DNA of 64,000 nt from Burkholderia glumae LMG 2196 = ATCC 33617 (GCF_000960995.1 NZ_CP009434.1:2604001-2668000); one strand, 5' to 3'. Shown: positions 8,820-17,561, counted from the stretch's first letter. Numbers and translations: made by a program. The notes: generated by a model not told the origin, from the sequence alone.

Positions 8820-10487
8820 TCACGCGGCCGCGCGCGTCAGCGCCGCCGCCAGGTCAGCGCCCGCCTCGCCGATCGGCCGGATGCCGAACTGCTCCACCAG
8901 CACGGCCAAGGCCGCCGGCGTGAGGAACGCCGGCAGCGACGGCCCGAGGTGGATGTTGCGCAGGCCGAGCGCGAGCATCGTCAGCAGCACCGCCACCGCC
9001 TTCTGCTCGAACCACGACACCACGAACGACAGCGGCAGCTCGTTCAAGCCGCAGCCGAGCTCGCCCGCCAGCGCGGTCGCGATCAGGATCGCCGAGTAGC
9101 TGTCGTTGCACTGGCCCAGGTCGAGCAGGCGCGGAATGCCGCCGATCTCGCCGAACGCGTGCCGGTTGAAGCGGTACTTGTTGCAGCCGAGCGTCATCAC
9201 CACCGTGTCGGCCGGCGTCTGCTGCGCGAACTCGGTGTAGTAGTCGCGGCCGGGCGCGGCGCCGTCGCAGCCGCCGATCAGGAAGAAGTGACGGATCTTC
9301 CCGGCCTTGACCGCGGCCAGCACCTGGTCCGCCACGCCCAGCACGGCGTGCCGGCCAAAGCCCACCGTGATGGTCTGCTCGGGCGCGCTGGCCGGGAAGC
9401 CGGGCAGCGCCTGCGCCGCGCGGATCAGCATCGCGAAGTCGTGATGTTCGAGGTGGCGCACGCCGGGCCAGCCGACCGGCCCGGTGGTGAAGATCCGTTG
9501 CCGGTATTGCGGCAGGGGCTCGATGATGCAGTTGGACGTCATCAGCACCGGCCCGGGGAAACGCGCGAAGTCGCTCTGCTGGTCCTGCCAGGCGCCGCCG
9601 TAGTTGCCGGCCAGGTGCGGAAACGCTTTGAGCACCGGATAGGCGTGGGCCGGCAGCAGCTCGCCGTGAGTGTAGACCTGGATGCCGGTGCCGGCCGTCT
9701 GTTCGAGCAGCGCGTGCAGATCGCCGAGATCGTGGCCGGACACGAGGATCGCCTTGCCCGCCACCGGCGCGACGCGCACCACGGTGGGCCGCTGCGTGCC
9801 GAAGCGGCCGGTGTTCGCGTTGTCGAGCAGTTCCAGCACCATCAGGTTCAGGCGGCCGAGTTCGAGCGCCTGGCCGAGCAGCGCGTTGACGTCGGTGGGC
9901 GCGCCTGCCAGCGCGGCCAGCGCCGCCCCCACGCCGGCGAAGACCTCGTCGCGCTCGTAGCCGAGCACGCGCGCATGATGCGCATAGGCGCACACGCCTT
10001 TCAGGCCGTACAGCACCAGCGCGCGCAGGCCGATCACGTCCTCGCCCAGCTCGTCGGCGCCGGCCTCGATGCCCACCGCCGAGGCCTGCGCCAGCAGGCC
10101 GGCCAGCTCATCGGCCGGCTGCCAGGCGGCCGGCCCCTGCAGCGCCGGCGCGGCCTGCCCGGCGGCGCGCGCCTTGGCCTCGCAGGCGGCCTTCAGGCGG
10201 TCGCGGATCAGGGCCGCCTCGCGCAGCATGGCGACGAAGCGCGCCGCGTGAAAATTCACGTTGGTCAGCGTCGTGAACATCGCGTACAGCACGAAGCGCT
10301 CGGCTTCGCGATCGGGCTCGCCCAAGCGGCGCGCGAGCGCGCCGTACTGGGCGATGCCCTTCACCGCATGGATCAGCAGGTCCTGCAAATCGGCCGTCGC
10401 CGCATCCTTGCCGCAGTTACCTTTCGCCGACGCGCATCCGGGCCGCGCGCCGGTCCGGTCGGTCTGCTCGCATTGGTAGCAAAACAC
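8820..10487 (-). CDS. hcp: Hydroxylamine reductase / hybrid-cluster protein
   Basis: 555 residues from a GTG start with an AAGGAG ribosome binding site 7 nt ahead; this start gives the canonical MFCYQCEQT beginning. The N-terminal cysteines follow CX2CX11CX6C (Cys3, Cys6, Cys18, Cys25), the spacing of Hcp from facultative anaerobes that binds a small Fe-S cluster. Hybrid-cluster segments include VSGHDLGDLHALLEQT, YTHGELLPAHAYP, SNCIIEP and TLGCNKYRF. Hcp reduces NO or hydroxylamine and supports protein S-nitrosylation or nitrosative-stress defence. Longer in-frame starts up to 10565 exist but would run into the operator region. Confidence 0.95.
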   Translation of the reverse strand: MFCYQCEQTDRTGARPGCASAKGNCGKDAATADLQDLLIHAVKGIAQYGALARRLGEPDREAERFVLYAMFTTLTNVNFHAARFVAMLREAALIRDRLKAACEAKARAAGQAAPALQGPAAWQPADELAGLLAQASAVGIEAGADELGEDVIGLRALVLYGLKGVCAYAHHARVLGYERDEVFAGVGAALAALAGAPTDVNALLGQALELGRLNLMVLELLDNANTGRFGTQRPTVVRVAPVAGKAILVSGHDLGDLHALLEQTAGTGIQVYTHGELLPAHAYPVLKAFPHLAGNYGGAWQDQQSDFARFPGPVLMTSNCIIEPLPQYRQRIFTTGPVGWPGVRHLEHHDFAMLIRAAQALPGFPASAPEQTITVGFGRHAVLGVADQVLAAVKAGKIRHFFLIGGCDGAAPGRDYYTEFAQQTPADTVVMTLGCNKYRFNRHAFGEIGGIPRLLDLGQCNDSYSAILIATALAGELGCGLNELPLSFVVSWFEQKAVAVLLTMLALGLRNIHLGPSLPAFLTPAALAVLVEQFGIRPIGEAGADLAAALTRAAA

Positions 10488-10576
10488 GTTGCACTCCTTG
10501 TTCGATCGTGGGGATGCGGGTCGACGCGAGCGGCGGCGCATGACGTGTCCGGCCACCGGGGGCATCCTGCCGCTTC

Positions 10577-10599
10577 AAGATGCGTCATTCATGCATCTT
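10577..10599 (-). promoter_or_regulatory. nsrR box: NsrR-type operator upstream of hcp
   Basis: Inverted repeat with perfect 7-bp arms AAGATGC and GCATCTT around 9 bp; read as 11-1-11 it closely follows the NsrR consensus (AANATGCATTT-N-AAATGCATNTT). It lies 90 bp upstream of the hcp GTG and overlaps the predicted transcription start, as expected for an NO-sensitive repressor site. NsrR itself is not in this window. Confidence 0.75.
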
Positions 10600-10631
10600 T
10601 TCCATGATGTTGCCCGGCCAGGCTTGCCGTC

Positions 10632-10645
10632 TTGATGCAGATTAA
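10632..10645 (-). promoter_or_regulatory. FNR/ANR-type box upstream of hcp
   Basis: TTGATGCAGATTAA matches TTGAT-N4-ATCAA at 9 of 10 defined positions. Its centre (10638.5) would be at -41.5 if transcription starts near 10597 on the minus strand, and a CATCAT -10-like hexamer lies at 10604-10609 exactly where that predicts. This is a class II activator geometry, suggesting oxygen-limited induction of hcp-hcr. Confidence 0.6.
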
Positions 10646-10678
10646 GAAAAAAGAGATACCGCGCCGGCTCGGGCGGGT

Positions 10679-10921
10679 TCAGGGCTGGCGGCCGTCCCCG
10701 GCCTGCGCGCCGGCGGCTTCGGTTTCGGTTGGCGCGTCGCCGTCATCGGTCTCGATGCCCCAGTCCCCGTACCGGTACCAGTCGTCACCGAGCAGTTCGC
10801 ACGGGTGCTGGGTGCGGCTGGAACCGTTGCCGCAGCGCATGGCCCGGGTGGGGCAATAGTTGTCGCATCCCCAGCAGATCCGTTCCGGACGCAGGGGATG
10901 AAGCGGAAATTTCTTGGCCAT
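10679..10921 (-). CDS. DUF3079 small cysteine-rich protein
   Basis: 80 residues. The N-terminus MAKKFPLHPLRPERICWGCD and following YCPTRAMRCGNGSSRTQHP are the hallmarks of DUF3079, a family of unknown function. Four cysteines (WGCDNYCP plus RCGNG and HPCELLGDDWY) suggest metal or Fe-S binding, but this is inference. The start at ATG 10921 gives the family N-terminus; a longer frame to 11017 adds unrelated residues. The acidic, Thr- and Ala-rich tail after residue 55 is variable. It stands alone on the minus strand, 191 bp from hcp. Confidence 0.85.
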   Translation of the reverse strand: MAKKFPLHPLRPERICWGCDNYCPTRAMRCGNGSSRTQHPCELLGDDWYRYGDWGIETDDGDAPTETEAAGAQAGDGRQP

Positions 10922-11067
10922 GGTGGGATCGTCCGTGGGAGTTCGGCACCGTCTCGTGCGTCGCCCTCCGACTCTAGTCCACGATCCGCTGCGCGCGGAT
11001 ACGACATTCCTTCGCACCGGCAGCGCCGCGCCGCCCGCCGCCGCCAGTCAAGCTTTCGTCAGCGGGT

Positions 11068-11085
11068 GTAACCTGCCGTAACCTG
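11068..11085. promoter_or_regulatory. GTAAC-N5-GTAAC direct repeat upstream of the LpxO-like gene
   Basis: Two copies of GTAACCTG occur at 11068-11075 and 11078-11085, exactly one helical turn (10 bp) apart, 55 bp ahead of the hydroxylase ATG. This arrangement resembles sites for OmpR/CpxR-type response regulators (GTAAA-N5-GTAAA for CpxR). Only the pattern supports it. Confidence 0.35.
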
Positions 11086-11139
11086 AAATCCTTCCGGATT
11101 GGGGCAGTATGTCTGCAGATGCCCCGACGTTACAGGATC

Positions 11140-11829
11140 ATGTCAGCTGTTTACGACTACGCCACCGTTTTGCTTCGCTCGCTGTACGACCGCCACATCG
11201 AAAACGGCGCGGTGCTCGACAGCGCGGTGTTTCCCGACGCGGCGCGCTTTGCCGGCGCGTGGCGCGAGATTCGCGCGGAGGCGTTCGAGGTGGCGCGCGA
11301 GCTGCCGCGCATCCCGCGCTTTCACGACATCATGAGCGAGCAGGCCGACATCTCCGCGAACGACAACCGCGACTGGCGGATGTTCATCATGCAGGCCTAC
11401 GGCGTGCGCTTCGCGAAGAACCGCACGCGCTGCCCGCGCATCACCGAGCTCGTCGACGCCTCGCCCGACGTGCTGTCGGCCTCGCTGTCGTTTCTCGCGC
11501 CGGGCAAGCACATCCCGCCGCATCGCGGACCGTTTCGCGGCGTGCTGCGCGGCTACCTGGTGCTGTCGATGCCCAAGCGCGAGGACGGCACGCCGGCGGC
11601 CGTGCTGAAGGTGGACGGCCGCAGCTACCGGCTCGACGACGGCCAGTTCCTGCTGTGGGACGACACCTTCGAACACGAGGTCTGGAACGACAGCGACCAG
11701 GTGCGGATCGTGCTGCTGCTCGACATCCGCCGGCGCGACCTGCCCTTGCACCTGCAATGGCTGTCGGCCGGCATCGTGCAACTGATCCGGCTCGGCATCC
11801 GGCTGCGCGGCGGCTCGATTCCGGTCTGA
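11140..11829 (+). CDS. Aspartyl/asparaginyl beta-hydroxylase family, LpxO-like lipid A hydroxylase
   Basis: 229 residues from ATG 11140, chosen because CAGGA lies 3-7 nt upstream; an ATG at 11119 is also in frame. The iron ligands of this Fe(II)/2-oxoglutarate family are visible: His128 in KHIPPHRGPF and His179 in DDTFEHEVWN, with Arg189 as the likely 2-oxoglutarate anchor. Size and motifs fit bacterial LpxO, which 2-hydroxylates lipid A acyl chains at the inner membrane, but the paralogous peptide hydroxylases share the same core, so the substrate is inferred. The C-terminal hydrophobic stretch (LSAGIVQLIRLGIRL) could associate with membrane. Confidence 0.8.
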   Translation: MSAVYDYATVLLRSLYDRHIENGAVLDSAVFPDAARFAGAWREIRAEAFEVARELPRIPRFHDIMSEQADISANDNRDWRMFIMQAYGVRFAKNRTRCPRITELVDASPDVLSASLSFLAPGKHIPPHRGPFRGVLRGYLVLSMPKREDGTPAAVLKVDGRSYRLDDGQFLLWDDTFEHEVWNDSDQVRIVLLLDIRRRDLPLHLQWLSAGIVQLIRLGIRLRGGSIPV

Positions 11830-11864
11830 CTCGCGCGCCGGGCGAGACGGGCCAGGCCTCGCGC

Positions 11865-12815
11865 TCAAGGCAGGCCCAGATAGCGCCTCACGGCCGGCAG
11901 CCCCGGCTTGCCGTCGAACGTCGTGACGCCGGCCAGCCACTTGTCGAGCACCTGCGGATTGGCCTTCAGCCAGGCGCTCGCGGCCTTGTTCGGATCTTCC
12001 TTGCTCATGATCGGCACCATCACGCGGTTCTCGATCTCGGTGGTGAACTGCAGGTTCGACACGAACTTCGCCGCGTTCGGGCAGCGCGCCGCGTAATCGG
12101 GCGGCGTGGCCGTCAGCACGCGCGCCTCGCCGTAGTTCGGGCCGAACACGGCGTCGCCGCCCGTTAGGTAATCCATCTTGAACTGCACGTTCATCGGGTG
12201 CGGCTCCCAGCCGAGGAACACGATCCACTGCTTGTTGCGGATCGCGCGGTTCACCTCCACCAGCATGCCCGCCTCGCTCGATTCCACCAGCTTGAACTTG
12301 CCGAGCCCGTACTGGTTGCCGTCGATCATCTTGCGGATCAGCGCGTTGCCGTCGTTGCCGGGTTCGATGCCGTAGATCTTGCCGTCCAGCTTGTCGGCGT
12401 ACTTCTGAATGTCGGAGAACGACTTCAGGCCGCCCTGGTAGACGTAGTCGGGCACCGCCAGCGTGTATTTCGCGCCGGTCAGGTTCGGCGTGGCGAGCAC
12501 CTTGATCGTGCCGGCCTTCGTGAAGGGCGCGATGATCGGGTCCATGGTCGGCGACCAGTAGCCGAGGAACACGTCGATCTGCTTGCTCTTGATCCCCGCG
12601 AACGTGATCGGCACCGAGGCGATGGTCTTGGTCGGCGTGTAGCCGAGCCCGGCCAGCACCGTCGAGGCGAGCCCGGTGGTGGCCGCGATATCGCTCCAGC
12701 CGACGTCGGCGAAGCGCACCGTCTTGCAGGCCTGCGGATCGGCCGCCCGCGCGGCCGTCCACGGTGCCGCGGCCAGCCCGAGCCCGCAAGCCGCCGCGAT
12801 CAGGAATCGTTTCAT
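11865..12815 (-). CDS. choX: Choline/betaine ABC transporter periplasmic binding protein
   Basis: 316 residues with an N-terminal signal peptide (MKRFLIAAACGLGLAAAP, cleavage likely after AARA). It belongs to the OpuAC/ProX type II binding proteins. Trp and Tyr residues that usually form the aromatic box for the quaternary ammonium occur in VGWSDIAATTG, LGYWSPTMDP, and FLGWEPHPMN. A GAGGAGAG ribosome binding site precedes the ATG. It is the last gene of the minus-strand set choV-choW-regulator-choX, 126 bp after the regulator gene, and may have its own promoter there. Confidence 0.9.
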   Translation of the reverse strand: MKRFLIAAACGLGLAAAPWTAARAADPQACKTVRFADVGWSDIAATTGLASTVLAGLGYTPTKTIASVPITFAGIKSKQIDVFLGYWSPTMDPIIAPFTKAGTIKVLATPNLTGAKYTLAVPDYVYQGGLKSFSDIQKYADKLDGKIYGIEPGNDGNALIRKMIDGNQYGLGKFKLVESSEAGMLVEVNRAIRNKQWIVFLGWEPHPMNVQFKMDYLTGGDAVFGPNYGEARVLTATPPDYAARCPNAAKFVSNLQFTTEIENRVMVPIMSKEDPNKAASAWLKANPQVLDKWLAGVTTFDGKPGLPAVRRYLGLP

Positions 12816-12941
12816 GTGCTTCTCTCCTCTCAGCTGTGGGTTCGATATGAGACAGGGTTCGGTACGAAGCGGCGCGGCGTCAGCGCCCTGCTTTACCCGG
12901 GCCGGCTGCGTGCGTCTGGTGCAGCGTCCGGCGGGTGGATT

Positions 12942-13946
12942 TCAGCGCCCCGGCGTGCGGCGCTCGTAGCTCGGTGCGTGGCCGAACTGCGCGCGGTAGG
13001 CCTTGCTGAAATGGCACGGCGAATGAAAGCCGCAGACGGCCGTCACGCGCGCGATCGACGCGTCGGTGGTGCGCAGCAGGTCGCGCGCGCGCTTCAAGCG
13101 CAGCGTCAGGTAATAGTGGGTGGGAGAGACATGCAGGTAGATCTTGAACATGCGCTGCAGATGCCGCTGCGAGAGCCGCACCAGGCGCGCGAGTTCGTCG
13201 AGCGAGAGCGGCTCCTCGATGTTGGCCTCCATCAGCCGCACCACCTCGACCAGCTCGGCACGCGAAAAACCGACGCGCGCGTCGACCGGGATCGGCTGCG
13301 GATCGCTCGCGCCGCGGATCCGCTCGAGGATGAACTGCTCGGAGACCTGCGCGGCCAGCGGCTGGCCGAGCCGCGCCCCCACCAGGTTCAGCATCAGGTC
13401 GAGCGGCGCGGTGCCGCCGGTGCAGGTGAGCCGGTCGCGGTCGACCACGAACAGCTCGTCGGCAAAGGCCACCTGCGGGAACTCCGCGTGCAGCGCCGAG
13501 AGGTTTTCCCAGTGGACCGTGCAGCGATAGCCGTCGAGCAGGCCGGCGGCCATCAGCGCGTAGGCGCCGGTGCAGATCCCGCCGAGCGGCACCCCGCGCG
13601 CGGCGAGCGCCGCCAGCGCCTCGCGCGTGCGCGCGTCCACCACCTCGCGAATCCGGATCCCGCCGCAGACGATCATCACGTCGGGCAGCGGGCCGTCGGC
13701 GTCGAGCGGCTCGGTGGGCCGCACCGCGATGCCGTTGCTCGCCTGCACGGGGCCGCCGTCGAGCGAGTGGATCGACCAGCGGTAATGCTCGGCGCGGCCC
13801 ACGTAGTTCGCCATCCGCAGCACCTCGACCGCGCTGGTGAAGGCGATCATCGAGAAATGCGGCAGCGTCAGGAATCCGAAATGCGCGAGCGGCCGCGCGG
13901 CCGCGATGCGAGCGGCAGGCGCGGGATCGACTGCAAGGCGACTCAT
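12942..13946 (-). CDS. GlxA-family AraC-type regulator, GbdR-like
   Basis: 334 residues. An N-terminal DJ-1/PfpI-like domain (FGFLTLPHFSMIAFTSAVEV through HWENLSALHAEFP, with GGICTGAYALMAAGLLDGY around the nucleophile-elbow Cys) is joined to a C-terminal AraC double helix-turn-helix (LSLDELARLVRLSQRHLQRM and VTAVCGFHSPCHFSKAYR). This architecture is that of GbdR/CdhR regulators of glycine-betaine and carnitine catabolism. Its place between choW and choX suggests it controls choline uptake in response to betaine. ATG 13946 has GGGAGA 7 nt ahead; 13976 is an alternative start. Confidence 0.88.
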   Translation of the reverse strand: MSRLAVDPAPAARIAAARPLAHFGFLTLPHFSMIAFTSAVEVLRMANYVGRAEHYRWSIHSLDGGPVQASNGIAVRPTEPLDADGPLPDVMIVCGGIRIREVVDARTREALAALAARGVPLGGICTGAYALMAAGLLDGYRCTVHWENLSALHAEFPQVAFADELFVVDRDRLTCTGGTAPLDLMLNLVGARLGQPLAAQVSEQFILERIRGASDPQPIPVDARVGFSRAELVEVVRLMEANIEEPLSLDELARLVRLSQRHLQRMFKIYLHVSPTHYYLTLRLKRARDLLRTTDASIARVTAVCGFHSPCHFSKAYRAQFGHAPSYERRTPGR

Positions 13947-14054
13947 GATCGCTCTCCCGACATGAGCAGGTTGCACGAAGCCGGTGCCGGCGGCGCGTGG
14001 CCACCGGCACCGGCAACAGAAACGAAACGGATCAGACGAACCGGGGCGGCAGGC

Positions 14055-14948
14055 TCAGGCCTGCGCCGCGGCCTTGCTGCCGAACAGCTGCCGGAAGCCC
14101 GCGAACAGCGGCGCGCGCGCGGCACCGGGGGCGCGGCCGAAGCTTTCCGTGATGCGGTCCAGGATGATGGCGAGCAGCACCACCGACAGCCCGCTCTCGA
14201 AGCCGAGGCCGATGTCGAGGCGCTGGATGCTGGCGAGCACGTCGTTGCCGAGGCCGCCCGCGCCCACCATCGAGGCGATGATCACCATCGACAGCGCCAT
14301 CATGATGGTCTGGTTCACGCCCTGCATGATCGACGGCAGCGCGTTCGGGAACTGCACCTTGTAGAGCAGCTGCCATGGCGTGCAGCCGAACGCCTGGCCG
14401 GCCTCGACGATCTCGCGGTTGACGTGGCGGATGCCGAGGCTCGTCAGGCGCACCGCCGGCGGCATCGCGAAGATCACCGTGGACAGGATCCCCGGCACGC
14501 GGCCGAGACCGAACAGCATCGCGGCCGGGATCAGGTAGACGAACGCCGGCATGGTCTGCATCAGGTCCAGGATCGGCCGCACGATGGCCGACACCCACTT
14601 GCTCTTGGCCGCCCACACGCCGAGCGGGATGCCCAGCACGAGGCTGATGATGGTGGACGACAGCGTGAGGCCGAGCGTGACGACCGTCTGGTCCCAGAAG
14701 CCGGTGGCGAAGATCAGCAGCAGCGAGAGCGTGGTGAAGATCGCGAAGCGCCAGCCCACGCGCCACAGCCCGATGCCGATGAAGATCGCCATCAGCAGCC
14801 ACATCGGAATCGCCTGCAAGCCGTGCTCGACCAGCGCGGCGAGGCTTTCGATCACCCGGCCGATCGCGTCGAACGTCTTCGCGTCGTGGTCGAGCAGGTA
14901 ACGGACCGACTGGTCGACCCAGCTGCCGAGCGGAATCAGTTCAGACAT
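14055..14948 (-). CDS. choW: Choline/betaine ABC transporter permease
   Basis: 297 residues with about six to seven hydrophobic helices. It belongs to the ProW/OpuAB permease family. The EAA-type cytoplasmic loop that docks the ATPase is EAGQAFGCTPWQLLYKVQFP near residue 200, followed by the typical ALSMVIIASMVGAGGLGND. The start codon lies inside the end of choV (8-nt overlap), so the two are translationally coupled. Together with ChoX and ChoV it forms a binding-protein-dependent importer for choline or betaine. Confidence 0.92.
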   Translation of the reverse strand: MSELIPLGSWVDQSVRYLLDHDAKTFDAIGRVIESLAALVEHGLQAIPMWLLMAIFIGIGLWRVGWRFAIFTTLSLLLIFATGFWDQTVVTLGLTLSSTIISLVLGIPLGVWAAKSKWVSAIVRPILDLMQTMPAFVYLIPAAMLFGLGRVPGILSTVIFAMPPAVRLTSLGIRHVNREIVEAGQAFGCTPWQLLYKVQFPNALPSIMQGVNQTIMMALSMVIIASMVGAGGLGNDVLASIQRLDIGLGFESGLSVVLLAIILDRITESFGRAPGAARAPLFAGFRQLFGSKAAAQA

Positions 14949-16110
14949 GGGAGCCTCGCGAACGCGTAATGGCCTTCAGGAGCACGGCCCGATCGACGGA
15001 GCCGCAGTAACGGCCGTCGCCATCGACGACGGGCAGTGCATTCGGGCTCGCGACGACACGCTCGACCACGTGATCGAGTGTGGCGTCGTGAGGAATGCAT
15101 TCGACGTGACGCACGCTCGGCGCACTCGCGCCGAGCGCCTCGCGCGTGACGAAGCCGCGGATCTTGCGCGACTCGTCGAGCACGAACGCGTAGTCGGCGC
15201 TGCCGTTCAGGGTGGCCGCGACGTTGGCCGCGTCCAGGCGCGACATGGTCGGCACCGCGCCGGTCTGCATCAGGTCGCTCGCCGTCAGATAGCGGCTCGT
15301 GTCGATGCCTTCGAAGAACGCGCGCACGTAGTCGTCGGCCGGGTTCGCGATGATGTCCTGCGGGGTGCCCACCTGCACCAGCCGGCCGCCTTCCATGATC
15401 GCGATGCGCGTGCCGATGCGCAGCGCTTCCTCCAGGTCGTGCGAGACGAACATGATGGTGCGGCGCTGCTCCTTCTGCAATTGCAGCAGCACGTTCTGCA
15501 TTTCCTTGCGCTTTAGCGGATCGAGCGCCGAGAATGCCTCGTCCATGATCATCAGCGACGGGTTCACGGCCAGCGCGCGGGCCAGGCCGACGCGCTGCTG
15601 CATGCCGCCCGACAGTTCCGACGGCAGCTTCTTCGCAAACGCGGCAAGGCCGACCTGCTCGAGCACGTCCATCGCGCGGCGCTCGCGATCCTTGCGGCCC
15701 ACGCCGGCCACTTCCAGGCCGAACGCGGCGTTCGACAGCACGGTGCGCTGCGGCATCAGCGCGAACGACTGGAATACCATGCTCATATCGGTGCGGCGCA
15801 GCGCCGTCAGCTCGGCGCGGCGCACGGCGGCCACGTCGCGGCCGTCGATCAGCACCTTGCCGGCGGTCGGTTCGACCAGCCGGTTGACGAGGCGGATCAG
15901 CGTGGACTTGCCCGAGCCGGACAAGCCCATCAGCACGAAAATCTCGCCCTCCTGCACCTCGAACGACACGTCGTGTACGCCGACCACCTGGCCGGTGCGC
16001 TTGAAAATCTCATCCTTCGTCGACCCGGCTGCGAGCAAATCGAGCGCCTGCTTCGGGTTGTTTCCAAAAACCTTGCACAGACCTTCGACCACGACCTTGG
16101 GGGCATCCAT
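14941..16110 (-). CDS. choV: Choline/betaine ABC transporter ATP-binding protein with C-terminal CBS domains
   Basis: 389 residues. Walker A MGLSGSGKST is at residues 61-70, then the Q-loop VFQSFALMP, signature LSGGMQQRVGLARAL, Walker B LMIMDEAFSALD and H-loop FVSHDLEEAL. Residues after about 275 form a tandem CBS-like regulatory region, as in ProV/OpuAA, where it senses ionic strength. The ATG at 16110 follows a GAGGAGAAGG ribosome binding site; the TTG one codon earlier is not needed. This is the first gene of the choV-choW unit. Confidence 0.94.
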   Translation of the reverse strand: MDAPKVVVEGLCKVFGNNPKQALDLLAAGSTKDEIFKRTGQVVGVHDVSFEVQEGEIFVLMGLSGSGKSTLIRLVNRLVEPTAGKVLIDGRDVAAVRRAELTALRRTDMSMVFQSFALMPQRTVLSNAAFGLEVAGVGRKDRERRAMDVLEQVGLAAFAKKLPSELSGGMQQRVGLARALAVNPSLMIMDEAFSALDPLKRKEMQNVLLQLQKEQRRTIMFVSHDLEEALRIGTRIAIMEGGRLVQVGTPQDIIANPADDYVRAFFEGIDTSRYLTASDLMQTGAVPTMSRLDAANVAATLNGSADYAFVLDESRKIRGFVTREALGASAPSVRHVECIPHDATLDHVVERVVASPNALPVVDGDGRYCGSVDRAVLLKAITRSRGSHV

Positions 16111-16199
16111 CAAAACCTTCTCCTCGTGTAGCAGGGGCTCACACCATCAGAGCGTGCCTCAATGGTTGCCAGAAAAAACTGCCGTGGGCCGACGAATTC

Positions 16200-16225
16200 C
16201 GACAGACGCTTGCGCAAATACGACA
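16200..16225 (-). promoter_or_regulatory. Direct repeat, candidate AraC-family operator upstream of choV
   Basis: Two TGTCG half-sites (minus strand) start exactly 21 bp apart, that is two helical turns, about 90-115 bp upstream of the choV ATG. Between them is TTGCGCAA, itself a palindrome. Direct half-sites on one DNA face are typical of AraC-type regulators such as the GlxA-family protein encoded in this cluster. Assignment is by pattern and position only. Confidence 0.3.
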
Positions 16226-16907
16226 CCGGCATTGGTCCTGCTCCGCCAGCACCGGCGCGGCCCGGCCGCCGCCGGCGCCCCACTTGCGGCATCGCAGCAC
16301 GGCAAAGCTCGCCACCGGCAAGGCTTTCGGTTCCGGATCATGCGCCGCGTCAACGCACGATGCGGCGCCGACGCGCGACGGAAAACCACAAAACGCGAAG
16401 TCGTAACGGGACAAGATCGTGTCCAATCGCCGATGCGCGCATGGGGTATTCGGCGCACGGTCGTTCGATGCCGGCGTGACACCGTGCCGGACCGTCGGTG
16501 CAACCCCGGTCGCACCAGGTTGCGCGGGCCACGGGCGGCGCGCTGCACCGTCGCCCGAGCGGACCATCGGCATGCCGGCGGCATCGTTGCGGGCGCAGGT
16601 ATCGCGGCAGCGGCGCCGGCCTGCATCGATCGTTGCGGCCCTGCCTGGACGCCCGTCCGCTTCATGAGGATCGCCAAGCGTTCGCGCGAGATCGCGGGCC
16701 CCGCCCCGGCGCGCGCGCGGCCCCGCATCCGTAACGAAAAGACACGACGCGAGCGGGCCGCCATGCGCCGCCGATGGCGGCCGGGCGATGCGGGCCTCGC
16801 CGTCGGGCATAACGATAGAACGAAAAGTCGTTTCCTGCCCCGCGCCGGCCCCGTTACCATGCCGGTTCGAGCCTGAACATCAGGCACTGCCTTCCCGGGA
16901 GCGCATC
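16226..16907. other. Non-coding stretch between choV and the FMN reductase gene
   Basis: Roughly 680 bp separating divergent genes. Open frames exist on both strands, but none has a ribosome binding site, a recognisable domain or a plausible composition (they are Arg/Ala-rich GC-frame artefacts). It must hold promoters for choV (left) and the reductase (right); I see no convincing -35/-10 pair. Confidence 0.5.
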
Positions 16908-17561
16908 TTGACTGCATTCGACCAACACCGCCGGCCGTTCATCGTCGGCATCGGCGGGACGACCCGCGCGGCCTCGTCCACCGAGCGGGCGCTGAACTTC
17001 GCGCTGCGCGGCGCCCAGGCCGCAGGAGCCCGCACCCGGCTGTTCGACGGCCCGTTCCTGCACTCGCTGCCGCACTACGCGCCGGAACAGAAAAGCCTGA
17101 GCGCCGCGCAGATCGAGCTGATCGAGGCCGTGCGCGACGCCGACGCCGTGGTCATCGCGACGCCCGGCTATCACGGCGGCGTATCCGGCCTCGTCAAGAA
17201 CGCGCTCGACACGCTGGAGGAACTGCGCGCCGACCCGCGCCCCTACCTCGACGGCCGCGCCGTGGGCTGCATCGTCACCGCCTACGGCTGGCAGGCAGCC
17301 GGCACCGTGCTGAGCTCGCTGCGCTCGATCGTCCACGCGCTGCGCGGCTGGCCCACGCCGTTCGGCGCCGCCGTCAACACGCTCGAAACACGCTTCGACA
17401 CCGCCGACACCTGCTCCGACACCAAGGTGGCCGGCCAACTGGAAACCGTCGGCGCGCAGGCCGCCGAGTTCGCGCTCGCGTTCGCCTCGCACCGGGCCGC
17501 CACGGCGGTCGTGGCCGACGGCGGCGAGTTCGCGCCGGTGCTGAAGTTCGCATCGAACTGA
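16908..17561 (+). CDS. NADPH-dependent FMN reductase family protein
   Basis: 217 residues from TTG 16908, preceded by GGGAG; there is no ATG near the domain start. A flavodoxin-like fold begins at once: FIVGIGGTTRAASSTERAL is the FMN phosphate loop, followed by ATPGYHGGVSGLVKNALD, the second FMN contact. Such proteins (SsuE/MsuE type) supply reduced FMN to monooxygenases or act as quinone or chromate reductases. No partner oxygenase is adjacent, so its job here is unknown. Longer in-frame starts (16788) would add non-conserved residues. Confidence 0.85.
   Translation: MTAFDQHRRPFIVGIGGTTRAASSTERALNFALRGAQAAGARTRLFDGPFLHSLPHYAPEQKSLSAAQIELIEAVRDADAVVIATPGYHGGVSGLVKNALDTLEELRADPRPYLDGRAVGCIVTAYGWQAAGTVLSSLRSIVHALRGWPTPFGAAVNTLETRFDTADTCSDTKVAGQLETVGAQAAEFALAFASHRAATAVVADGGEFAPVLKFASN

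Noticed and set aside
16139..16917. Two long minus-strand frames between choV and the FMN reductase gene
   Set aside because: Arg-rich translations, no ribosome binding sites, and they overlap the choV promoter region.
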